From Haemonchus contortus (taxonomy: Eukaryota > Nematoda > Chromadorea > Rhabditida > Trichostrongylidae), in NCBI GenBank assembly GCA_000469685.2, contig LS997562.1, positions 8,074,007 through 8,138,006 on the forward strand: a DNA stretch of 64,000 bases, written 5' to 3'. How positions within the stretch are numbered: the first letter of the stretch is position 1; the number at the start of each line of letters is the position of its first letter. Shown here piece after piece: positions 1 through 14,427 of this stretch. The notes beneath the pieces are model-generated. The model did no database searches. It saw only the letters and a program-made list of their open reading frames with translations, and was not told the DNA's origin. The position numbers were made by a program, and so were the translations under genes.

Positions 1-1
1 A

Positions 2-136
2 TTCAAAAATCAAGGTGACGTGGAAGCTGCCTTTCTCGAGTTTTTGGAATCCAGATCTCCGAACTTCTATAAGAATGGAATACACAGACTTGTATCACGT
101 TGGCAAACATGTGTAGAATCGAATGGGGTTTAGTAT
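2..136 (+). pseudogene. mariner transposase C-terminal fragment
   Basis: Reading frame 2 from the window edge gives the end of a mariner transposase: a FLEFLESRSPNFYKNGIHRL stretch followed by SRWQTCVESNG, matching the usual C-terminal pattern of a Phe-Tyr-x-x-Gly-Ile helix, then RWQ-C-E-NG. A TAG stop at 134-136 interrupts the last residues, after which Tyr-Glu still follows in frame. The catalytic DD34D domain lies to the left of the window, if present at all. The fragment sits in, or just downstream of, the cathepsin B copy that runs off the left edge, on the opposite strand. Confidence 0.75.
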
Positions 137-358
137 GAACAAAACTGTTCACTTTGAGATGAGTTATAACTTTTTGAAAAATAGCTGACGCAACGGTCAG
201 AACTTTCCTTACAACCTAATACAAACCTAAATTTTCTGTTTAACATTGAGATAAGGTCGCCACAATTTTACATCACAGTGATGCTGATCGCAGTCGCAGT
301 GACATTTCAGTGGTAAAGAGAAATCATTTGAAAAGTTCAGTCAGCTATAAAATCGTAC

Positions 359-1469
359 CCGTCACCGCATGAATGACAGCATGACAGGATGTCAGTCGCA
401 GAAACATACACCTGAAATTTTTTGCATTTCATTTGGACAGAATTTCAACATAAGTACCAGTCGAACCTGCTTTGCTCCTCTGCTAGCGATACAAATTCGA
501 TCTGAAAGGGCAGATGCCGTCGACACTGCCCAGCATGAAGCTGAAAATGTAAAATTCCAGTCAGTGATCTTCACATTCATTTTCTGTTCTAAGTCACCAT
601 TCAAGTGTGGCTCACCGCAGTCGGCTTGGTCACGAATTCGTGAGAGCGAAGAGCAGTTGGGCCAGTGAGTTCGAGCGTCGAAACTGCAATTGACTATTGT
701 TGTGCCAATTTACTAACGTATTGCTACCTCAGGCAAGGCAGTGCAGTTACTTTCGTAAGTTTCCATGCATTTAGCAGTCTTACAACATTCTGAGTTTAAA
801 GCGGTGAATTTGAGCCAGAAATATTTCAATTTAGACTGATCCTTCAATTAGATTTTAGATTTTTTTTCATTCAGACCTTCATTACAAATAAAATCGTCTT
901 TAAAAATTGAGAAACGTCCCCGGTGATGTTGTGAAAAGGCTTCAGAGTTATAACTCCCGAAGGTGATGAACAACCTTTCTGGAATGTCGACGCCATCGTC
1001 GTTTACGTCTTCTACAATTGGCTTCCTTTTGTGACTGATGAATTTCCTATCCATCAAATTACGTTTGAAATGATGGCTTTGTGGGGTGATTGCAGCCTGC
1101 AAACAGACATCCTGGGAATCGTTTATGTTGACTTCAATAACCGGAACGTTACCTCGAAGAGATTCTGGTTCTCCTTTAGATAATTGATCAATTCTTCTCC
1201 CCTGAGCAACTGCGCTTCTAAGGGAATTTTCTCATTTTTCAGCGAAGCTGTAAGAACGGAGCGATCATTTGCCTACTTTTTTGAAATAATTTTTTAATGA
1301 TGGCATAGAAATGAACACCAACCGAGCACATCCACTTCGGATGCAAAAGCTATTTGCGATAGGTGAATGCAGAGTGCAAGTACAACGCACCTCTGGAACA
1401 TGCTTTGCTTTTCGACATGTCGGTAAAAAAGTAAATTTCAAAAATGTTCGCAAGGAAATGACTTACCAT
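359..1469 (-). CDS. cathepsin B-like cysteine protease, copy A (5' seven exons; continues past left edge)
   Basis: Papain-family (C1A) secreted protease, probably a gut digestive enzyme. Exons on the minus strand: 1467-1469 (Met only), 1323-1392 (signal peptide, RCVVLALCIHLSQIAFAS), 1153-1247 and 975-1096 (propeptide), 616-683 (IPES-FDAR start of the mature enzyme), 467-540 (active site), 359-411 ([16 protein letters not shown]). Every junction has GT/AG, and exon sizes and phases match copies B-D. The active-site segment reads QADCASCW rather than the usual QxxCGSCW: the nucleophile Cys is kept but the Gly two residues before it is Ala. The CCH.CG.G segment is one residue shorter than in B and D and matches copy C. 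The exons for the occluding loop and the catalytic His and Asn must lie beyond position 1. A mariner fragment at 2-136 may interrupt the gene, so integrity is unknown. Confidence 0.9.
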
Positions 1470-1494
1470 TGTTCAGAATGTTGAAGTTATAAGA

Positions 1495-1560
1495 GCATAT
1501 CTTTATATTCATGGCTTCATAGGTGTCATGTAAGGATTAGCCTTGATCCTGATAAGGGAA
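1495..1560 (-). promoter_or_regulatory. proximal promoter module of copy A (GATA, TAATCC, TATA-like)
   Basis: Read on the minus strand towards the ATG at 1469: CTTATCA, a perfect TGATAAG GATA site (1550-1556), CTAATCC (1534-1540) and TATAAAG (1501-1507). The same three elements occur at nearly the same spacing in front of copies B, C and D. GATA sites of this form are bound by ELT-2-type intestinal factors in nematodes. Gut expression is inferred. Confidence 0.6.
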
Positions 1561-1915
1561 ATATTTGAAGAATCCATAGAATTGGCATCGTTGGTGACTA
1601 CGTTCGAAGGGCAAAACTCTTCTGATTGAAAAGTTGCTTAATGGTTTCTCTGCAAGGATTATGTTTGGTTTTCATCAGTATTCGAAGTGACGTGATGACT
1701 CAAATCCTCTCACTGTTATCTGTTCGACTTCTTTGTGGCCATATTGACCCACTGGGAGTAATGACCAAGACATGACTTTTTGAACTATCGATGAACTAGT
1801 CAGCTAGCTTAATTTTATAAGACTTTTATAAAACCTACTACCAAAACTCCGGCGTTATCACCTTCTTAAGATTCTCCAGAAATAACACGTCGTGTGGGCG
1901 ACCGCTGCGAAACGG
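1561..1915. other. intergenic, no feature recognised
   Basis: No coding or RNA feature is supported upstream of copy A in this stretch. The sequence is moderately AT-rich. Confidence 0.5.
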
Positions 1916-2205
1916 TTCACCTGAGGTGGTGTAGTGGCAAATGGCGCACTATCTCACACGCTCGGTCAGGAGTTCGAGTCCCGGATCGATGTCCACTTAA
2001 TCCAACCAAGCCTTCTATGCCTCCGGGGTCGGTGAATTGGTACCGTGTGGGATAAAAGCACAGACTTATACATCGGCTGGCCACCGCAAGTCACTGTATA
2101 GGCCACATATGCACGCATTACGCCACTACGATTCTGAATGGAAGTCGAGTGTGGGGGCTCATCCCTCAGGCGGGATTGATCAACATCGAGAACTCTATTC
2201 TTTTA
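1916..2205 (+). repeat. tRNA-derived SINE-like sequence
   Basis: An A-box-like GGTGGTGTAGTGGCAAATGG (from about 1925) and a B-box-like GAGTTCGAGTCCC (about 1970) lie about 45 nt apart, as in a tRNA-derived RNA polymerase III promoter. The flanks do not fold into a convincing acceptor stem, and the sequence continues for about 200 nt before ending in a T-rich stretch. That fits a SINE better than a functional tRNA gene. The GGTGGTGTAGTGGCA start recurs on the minus strand near 30632-30652. Confidence 0.4.
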
Positions 2206-2208
2206 TCC

Positions 2209-2705
2209 TTTGAAGGCTTAGTTCACGATAATTTTGGGTAACCCAGATTACGACGAAAAATGGAAGTTAAGATGGAAAATAGTGCGATGGAGGCGAAGGA
2301 ACTACGTGGATCGGTGTTTCCGATGTGAAAGAGGTTTCGAAAAATCATTCAAAAGGGGGCTGAATGAGAATGAGACCAGAAGAATGAAGAAGAGTGGGGC
2401 GTTTGGACGAGCTACGCACAGTGCGTCACTGCGTAACATGTGGGCCTCGTACATGTGCAAATAACTGGCTACGATAAGCAAAAATTCATTCACTTATAGG
2501 CATAAGTAAACAAAAAAAAACTAGTTACAGCAAAGTAGCTCACCTTTTCCAACATCTTAGAATAGGAAATAAAAAAAAAGATCGCACTATGCCCTGACCG
2601 TCAAGATTTTGGGAGCGAGAGCGTCCCTTCTACCCCCCATGGTTGCCACTGAGTATCCTTCAAGAAAAACCCAGTAACCATTTTTATTGTGAACCGTGCC
2701 CTTAA
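2209..2705. repeat. TTAA-flanked MITE, copy 1
   Basis: Non-coding element of about 500 bp with inverted ends. The left end (near 2211-2230) is a degenerate AAGGC..GTTCACGATAA and the right end is TTATTGTGAACCGTGCCCTTAA. The interior is shared with the copies at 39481-40146 and 59613-60276, including an ATAATCTGGATTACC-type segment next to one end. No transposase is encoded, so mobilisation in trans is inferred. Confidence 0.6.
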
Positions 2706-3124
2706 TATGCCGCCTGAAGACCAGAGATATATGCATGCAACATCACTACATACAACGTGCTGCAGATGTGGGGTGCAGTCTAATGTCGTTTAGAGTGCAT
2801 TGTGATTGTCGGGTGTCGGTTTCGAAACTTTAATTATTTTATACAAGCTGTACATAACGAATACATCTTGTCAGACGTCATATAAGTAAGGACTCTAGGG
2901 AAGTGCAACAAACACTGGAGAGGATTTCGTTCTCAAATTTATGAAGTTGAGATGTTCAAGCTGTTATTTTTTATGAGTGATTTGATTCAACGATCATTGA
3001 ACGCACATAGGCCTAGAATGCTTTGTAGAATCTCTGTTTTCCCTTTGTTGTGTACTATCGAGGCTATGCCCTGAATCGTGGAAGCGGTCTCTCGTCCGAA
3101 ACCATGAACAGTGTAGTTTATCCT
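2706..3124. other. intergenic, no feature recognised
   Basis: No open reading frame or RNA gene is supported here. It ends in a TA-rich segment just before the start of the composite microsatellite element. Confidence 0.4.
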
Positions 3125-3139
3125 ACTATATATAACGCG

Positions 3140-7960
<4,821 letters not shown>

Positions 7961-8255
7961 GCTAACATAGTAGACTCAGCCGCAATGAAGTGTCTGAATA
8001 CTTTTTTCTCTAAATAATCGCCTTTGTGATATAATGCGATGTTCTATTCGGACACAGCGAAGATGGTTTACAGAAAAAACCGCTCACAATTTTAAGCTAA
8101 TACTGAGGGTGTACAGCTTTCAAAGAAAAAGTAGAATCCGAAGTGTTATTCGCGCATAGCAAATTTCTCAGAGGAAGGAGGAGGGCCCGGCGTAGCCGGG
8201 CGAAGTCGTTAGAAGGAGGGAAGCCCGGTGTTAGCTGGGCGGCCCGACTGGTGTA

Positions 8256-8628
8256 TCCTATAGCTGTCAATAGAAACTGTTGTTGCAGTTGCTCGGAAAT
8301 AATAGATCGGCTGAGCGGCAGATTTCTTGATTGGGTTTGAAGAATATTATTTCAGCTATGTTACACCACGTGTGCAATAATTTTGGATGACTCATCATCT
8401 TAGTCACCGTTGATTTCCTAAAAAATAATAGCACTTCTCCTTGCTCGGTCTGTTTTCAATTTTTTGACCGAAGTGGTACTATGGACCGGATTGATATATT
8501 TTGGAATTCTAGCCTCGTTAATTTTCAGGAAACCTCTGTAAAGCTATATTTTTGAGGCGAATGTAAAAAAGGCTCCTGCTTCTAAGGGTTCTATAGCGCC
8601 TGAATGCCCAAAAGCGTAGATTCTGTTG
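8256..8628. other. intergenic, no feature recognised
   Basis: Nothing is recognised between the hairpin-bearing repeat and the mariner element. Confidence 0.4.
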
Positions 8629-8630
8629 TA

Positions 8631-9885
8631 CGTAGGTTGCCTTTTATATTTCGGGATTTGAGAACAGGAACAAATACTATTTATTGTGAATCGCTTTATT
8701 GCCTTTCGAAATTCTCCACATTAAGTTCTCTACACTTTTGCATGAGCTCGAACCTATTTTCGAAGCACTTTTGCCACTCTGATGTAGGTAACTCTAAAAC
8801 ATGCATTCTGAACGCATCAACGGCTTCTTCAGGTGTCGAAAACGTTGACCTCTCATTTTATTTTTTACGTACGGGATGAGAAGAAGTCATCCGGGGACAA
8901 CATAGCTGATGACCTGTCATATCGTTGTTTTGAGTGCTGAAAAATGCAGTTGTTTGAGCCAATATGTGGGAGCTCGCTTTGTCGTGGTGGAGAGTGATCC
9001 GTCTTCAGCAGTTGGTTTTCCTGATTTTTGGAAGACAACTGGCAAACAAATGGTGGCATACCACTCACAATTGACTGTTCTGCTTGTTCTAGTGGTACGG
9101 TTGCGACATGTCCAGTTTTTTCAAAAACCAGGAGATCAGTTGCTCGGAAGTGCTTGGTGCGCGGTCAGCTTTTGTTGGATTTGGCTCATCTTGAAATACC
9201 CATACGGTCGACTGCTGTTTCCTTTCGGGCTCATACGCATAAATTCATGATCCATCACCTGTCTCGATGTCATAGACGCGTTTTGAAGTACCGCAATCGT
9301 ATTTTTTGAACATTTCTTTCGACCAATCGACATGAATCCCTCTTTTGGAAGATTGACAAATTTTTCAAAAACAGTTTCTTTTACAGTCAAATGTTCATGC
9401 AAAATTGATTGTAATCTAATCCCACTGATGTCTAAGGTTGCCTCAATCTCACGAAAGGCCACATGACGATCTTGCGGTATTAGTTTGTGCACAGCATGAA
9501 TCGTTTTCGGAACGACAACTGATTTTGGACGACCCCCACGAAATTCATCTTCGAGTGAACTACGACCTCCGGTGAACTCACTGTACCATCGATAAACACT
9601 GACCCTGGATGGAGCTTCGTCACCAAAAATTGAACTAAGTTTATCTATGCATTGCTGTTGAGTTAGTCCACGTCGAAAGTTGTAGAGAATAATCGCGCGA
9701 AAATGCTCACGACTCAACTCCATAACTTGGCCTAAACAAAATTTTATAACTTTGTGTAAACAACACAAATCACGCTCAAATTTCGCAACGTAACCTCAAA
9801 ATAGTGAAACTTTACGATAGTGGTGTCAGTTGCTGGATTGCTACACTAGGGTTTCCAAATCCCGAAATTTAAAAAGCAACCCTCG
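8631..9885 (-). mobile_element. mariner element with both terminal repeats
   Basis: A 1255-bp element flanked by TA on each side (8629-8630 and 9886-9887), the usual mariner target duplication. The ends are imperfect inverted repeats: the left reads CGTAGGTTGCCTTTTATATT and the complement of the right reads CGAGGGTTGCTTTTTAAATT, both followed by TCGGGATTTG. It contains one minus-strand transposase pseudogene. The length is typical for the family. Confidence 0.9.
8696..9723 (-). pseudogene. mariner transposase, frameshifted
   Basis: Starts at the ATG at 9721-9723. The N-terminal helix-turn-helix DNA-binding region is intact: HFRAIILYNFRRGLTQQQ, then RVSVYRWYSEFTGGRSSLED and the GGRPKSV linker. 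The frame changes after the LTVK region. The catalytic core then continues in another frame as KYDCGTSKRVYDIETGDGS, followed by a stop in place of Trp, and further downstream LHHDKASSH is recognisable. The C-terminus returns to frame, ending SEWQKCFENRFELMQKC...FERQ with a stop at 8696-8698. Several frameshifts and stops show it is inactive. The sequence belongs to the SETMAR-like group of mariners common in invertebrates. Confidence 0.9.
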
Positions 9886-9887
9886 TA

Positions 9888-10343
9888 TTGCTTTTGGTAT
9901 TGGAGTTACTGGTTTGCTATTTCTTACTACACTTTCCAGTAATGCCTCCCTTTATCCATTACTTTTTAATCGCCTAGTAAGAAAATAGGGCACGGAAATC
10001 ATGGGTCACAAGTTATATTATGGTTTTTCAGTGCGGCTAGCTGGGAAGAAATGTTTAGCTTTTGGAATAGATATGTCCTTGACTCTCCCAACTCGACGCC
10101 ATTCTACAACCTTTTATATATTGTAAATACACTTTGGCTGTGGCATTAGATCAATGAATTTCGTTTGGTCCCTGATCTGATAGCGTCCTGATAGCGGTAG
10201 ATTGCATTGGATTGTAGTTGGCGCGAGACACTTGCTCCCTTCCATAATAGCCCTGAATTAGATGTGGGTGGGATGGGTGGACATGAAAGAGCAGGACTGA
10301 GTTTCTTTCTGAATGCATGGGATAAGGCGCATAGTTCCTGTCC
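9888..10343. other. intergenic, no feature recognised
   Basis: No coding or structural feature is supported here. Confidence 0.4.
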
Positions 10344-10913
10344 TTAAAGGCACCTATTCACAAAAACGTTAGGGTACCCTTTTTTGACGGGCATTGATAG
10401 AACTACTCTAGAATTAAGCGACAACAACGAAAAAAGCGCAAAAAACGATTAACAAAAAGAATTACAAAGGGCCAAAAAAAGAGCTGGAAAGGGAGTTGGA
10501 CGAGTTTCTTCTTGAAAGAACGTCGATTAGAGACGATCGGTGTCATGTTAGACGAGTGTCGAGACGACACAGTGTCATGTAATCGCGTCAGGACCCACCC
10601 TGAATTGCAAATTGGCAAATTGCCAGAGACTCAATGTGTTGTCTGCAATATGCAATAGCGTCTCTGGCAACTTGCCAATTTGCAATTCAGGGTGGGTCCT
10701 GACGCGATTACATGACACTGTCGTCTCGACACTCGTCTAACGTGTCATCGGTCGAGAGGCGGAGATGCAAATTACGACAACAACGGGCCCGCCTTTATGC
10801 CCTAGACGTCGAGATTCGAGGAGTGAGAGGGTCCCTTCTACAATCCATGGGGGCCGCTGAGTATTAATAAGGTAAGAACTCAATAACTTTTTTTCGTGAA
10901 TAGGTGCCTTTAA
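10344..10913. repeat. TTAA-flanked MITE, copy 2, with internal palindrome
   Basis: Perfect inverted ends: TTAAAGGCACCTATTCAC at the left and its complement GTGAATAGGTGCCTTTAA at the right, each including TTAA. The middle is a long palindrome: a segment centred on TGACGCGATTACATGACAC near 10720 is the inverse of 10555-10600, and the arms run from about 10535 to 10740 around a short spacer near 10640. The ends resemble the other TTAA elements in the window, but the interior is different. Confidence 0.7.
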
Positions 10914-11399
10914 GACCTTATACATTGTCACAGCTAGCACCCGCGGACGTTATGAAATGCCCTCATTTTAACCCATTGACGACTATGCAGTCCATATGTG
11001 AACTGCACTTTTCCGGCCACATGGGACCGTGCAGTTCACATGTGGATTGCAGTTGTATTTTTTATTGTATTCATCTATATTTCCATTTTTTCACAATATT
11101 TCTTCTCAAAACATTACATCAGGCCTAAATGAAGCTAAATACAGCGTGGTCCTAGGGAATCTCCTATTTTTGCAATCGCAAAGGTGTTTTTCCAAAGGGG
11201 TACATTACCTTGGTGAGTTCTTCGTTCATTGAACAACTTCGAAAAATGAGATATTATTTCAAAAATACGGGCGTCATTAGCATTTTCGCTGTTATCGACG
11301 AAACGCAAAGCTCGTAAAAGTTTCCCGAGACTTCTAGTAATGATTGGACACATAATTAAATGACCACCAGAACGAACGCCGTTTCTATAATCACCTGTA
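10914..11399. other. intergenic, no feature recognised
   Basis: Contains a short inverted pair (a CATATGTGAACTGCAC segment near 10990 against GTGCAGTTCACATGTG near 11028). Nothing else is recognised. Confidence 0.35.
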
Positions 11400-12345
11400 T
11401 CACCTGTCGTCCCGTTGATCGTCGATTTCCTCTAGCGGGCGCCAGTAACGTCTCTATTCGTCCCTGTTACGAGCCAGAGTGGTCCAATGAATCGCCTCAG
11501 GGACACGAGGTTCAACAGTCCTTTCGTTCAGAGCTTTCGTGAAGAAGTCTGACCATCTCGCTGGCGGCCGTCCTGGCATTCGCTTGATGTCCCGAGGGAT
11601 CCAGTCATTAACCGCCCTGGTCCAACGGTCATCACTATATCGCATAATGTGTCCTGCCCCTTGATCTTCGATTTCTTGGCGTAATCAACGGCATCCCTGA
11701 TCTTTGTTCGATGACGGAGCTTGGAACTCCGGATTCCCTTCTGCACTTCCGTGTATAGGGAACATCCGGCATCGTCCTTTCCAAAGCCCTTTTTTCAAGG
11801 ATCTTTCAAGTCTTTACAGAGCATTCGGATATGTTGGTTCCGTACAGCCTGTAGGGAGCAACAGCCCGTTTTTCATGGACATCGTCTTCATTAAGTTCAG
11901 TCTCAATCCGACCTTTCCACAACCATTGTCAAACTCGGCCAGCATTCGTTCCATATGCTCGATGTTCGGTGTTATGAGCACGATGTCTTCTGCAAAGAAG
12001 AGATTATTTAGATAGCGGCCGTCGACCTTCACTCCAAAATCTTTCCATTCTAAATAAATAACCCATGATGTGTTCTAGAGCGGTGTTAAAAAATTCGGAT
12101 GAAATGGTATCGCCCTGCCGGACACCTCTTTTCATGTTGATAATGACTTCCTTGTTGAGTGGTGAAATCCTGGTCGTGAAGTGTCGTACTGCTCAGGAAG
12201 CACCCTTATGTATTGAGTAAGAACACCCTGGTTGCCCATAGCTCCAATTATAGTTTCTTTCTCAACGGTGTCAAAAGCTTTCTTTGAATCGATGAACGTA
12301 AGACATAACGGCATTTCGAACTCTCGTGATACCAGAGTGACATAT
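11400..12345 (-). pseudogene. RTE-type retrotransposon fragment (reverse transcriptase and C-terminus)
   Basis: Decayed, 5'-truncated copy. In order on the minus strand it reads LTFIDSKKAFDTVEKETI (palm motif A region), then FAEDIVLITPNIEHMERMLA (the active-site box, normally ADD, here AED), then the C-terminal block [20 protein letters not shown] followed by [11 protein letters not shown]. It ends with the IDDQRDD-stop of the family, the stop at 11400-11402. It is closely related to the longer copy at 23060-26370. Several stops and frameshifts are present and the endonuclease is missing. Confidence 0.85.
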
Positions 12346-13149
12346 GACCGATTTTACTGATGTATGATAGCGAATGGAGTAGGATTTACAAAATGAACAA
12401 TAGGAGAGATTGAACTCCTGCCTGCAAAGGCCCTCTCTTGACAACTCTGGAACAGAAATGGAGACGATATGTTCCACACGTTTTCCTATTCCAGGGTTGT
12501 TAAAAGGAGGCGTCAAGATTATTTGGAAGAATGCTTTGATCCACTGATGTGTGTTTTAGTTATTTGACATGATCGATGTAGCTGACATTGGATTCCGAAA
12601 AGCGATGACGGAACCTATTCAGACGTTCTAGTGTGCTTTACAATACGGTCAAGTGATTGAGAGTGTATATTCATGTCTGCTCTCAGAAACCTATGTAAGA
12701 GTTTTATCGCTGCCTGGGCAAAGTCCTTGTCTTGAAAATAGCATGGAAGACTGCAACGGGACCAGTGTCAGATCCTGGTTTATAGGCCGAGTGATCGAGG
12801 AAGCTGATCGAAAAACCATGTTCAAAGTCTCTCAAAGAAGCAGCAATAAGACCAGTACGTCATGTGGTGCAGAGGTACTTCGCCGAGTCTAGGGGCTGTG
12901 TGAGAGCTACTGTGAAGTGACTGAGCTCCGCCAAAAATGCTAGCATAATCCAGATCTGTAAACGCTCGATCGTTTATGAGAAGTCGAAGGCTATCGAGCC
13001 TAGAGAGTAATGTAAGAATAGAGCTGAGCCGAGCTGAAAAGGATGTCTCTAAACAAAGATTTTGGAGGCCGGTCTCCCGGATAATCAACTTTGGTCCAGC
13101 ATACATGGAACAATGCAGTGAGGCTCATCCTACACTGGACAAATCGTTT
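12346..13149. other. no firm feature; likely the 5' side of a decayed LINE
   Basis: No intact reading frame is present. Short plus-strand pieces such as KVSQRSSNKTSTSCGAEV may be the degraded start of the LINE relic at 13150-13870, but this cannot be shown from the sequence alone. Confidence 0.25.
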
Positions 13150-13870
13150 TGTCAGGCGCATGCTAGAGTCAGAGAGAGAAGGCACCTTTTTCCTGAGTTA
13201 GTGACTTTAAAAGAGTCGGAAAGCAGAAGAAAGACGCGTAAAAGCACTGGCAGAACATCGAAATTTAGTAGACCTAGCTGTCTATGGAAGTTGAAAAGGC
13301 TCGTTCGGAGCACCCTAGTGAAAGCAAAGTATACGGAAATGAAGTCTTGTGAGGAGAGAGCTATGATCGAAAATTAGAGAAACTCTTCTCCTGTAGATAA
13401 AGCACAGCCTACTCAAGGTGTCGGAGTAGTGAGGCATAGCAATGCAATCCTCAGGAAGCCTCGTGAAGTCATGAGCGGGTGAAAGGAACACTTCGATGTG
13501 CTCCCAAGCGAGGAACTTTACGAGGAACATGAGAACAGACCCCAAGTCGATGGACCATGAAAATGGCTAGCCCCATTCTGATAGCGAATGATGTGCGTCG
13601 AGCATTAGGAATTACGATGGTCGAGTGTGCAACTGGTCTGCGCGGCTTACCATTAATACATGGAAGACGCTTGGTGAGCGCGGAACTAGATGGCTCGCTT
13701 GACCCTTGAAATATGTGAGCACTGACAGGAAAATACCAGATGCTTGGATGAGCATTATTGTGGTCCCATCATCAAGAAGAAGGGGAGCGAGCCGTCCCAT
13801 TAGTCATCGTGTGCTCCCGATACTCTTGGGACTAGATTGGCAGCGCACACGATGACAATGTACGAAAGTT
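13150..13870 (+). pseudogene. decayed LINE of a second type (Jockey/CR1-like linker and fingers)
   Basis: Read across frames on the plus strand. A Lys/Arg/Glu-rich helix (LVKAKYTEMKSCEERAMIEN) is followed by GVGVVRHSNAILRKPREVM, KEHFDVLPSEELYEE and, near 13720-13800, RKIPDAWMSIIVVPSSRRRG. This order matches the segment between endonuclease and fingers of common LINEs, ending in the pattern GKxPDxWxxSxIxPIxKKG. It is not the RTE family seen elsewhere in the window. Many stops show it is dead. The assignment rests on short motifs. Confidence 0.5.
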
Positions 13871-14427
13871 TGACTGCCTCAACTTCAAGAGAACTTGTCT
13901 CAATGTCAACAAACAATGATAGTCTACATAGGTATCATCCTCCTAGATAGACAATTATGGGGAAGTATCGGGAGAAGCGTAGGCATGACACCTCTTCTTT
14001 CTCACTCGAATGAGGCCTATCGGCGCAGCAGCGTACAGCCTTAACGCCAAAGATTGGTTGCTTCGTCGGTTAAAAAACTTCCGCAACTCGCCATAACCCC
14101 ACGTAGGAACTTCGAAACTGCGGCTTCGTCAGCATTTCAGCCGATCTGTCATGGTCTACCATTAGAAATCCAGAAAATCCAGTATTTTTCAATGGCGAAC
14201 ATTTGGTCTTTTCACATACTATACTATGTTTAAGCTTCCAAAGACTTTGAGGCTTTTGATATTCGTTCTTCAAACTCGAGTTTTAATTTTTCCTTCTTTG
14301 TTTTGTTTGTACTCGATTCTGCTGGAGGTAAAATTGGCTTTTCTGAGCTAGTGAAGCTGTCATGGTCCACCTATAGTGAGTAGAATGGCATGCTCGAAGC
14401 TGGCAGCATATGCGACGAGACTCACAA
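13871..14427. other. intergenic, no feature recognised
   Basis: No supported coding or RNA feature. Confidence 0.35.

Noticed and set aside
1921..1995. Possible functional tRNA gene
   Set aside because: A- and B-box-like motifs are present, but the ends do not pair as an acceptor stem and no credible anticodon stem-loop was found. A SINE head is more likely.
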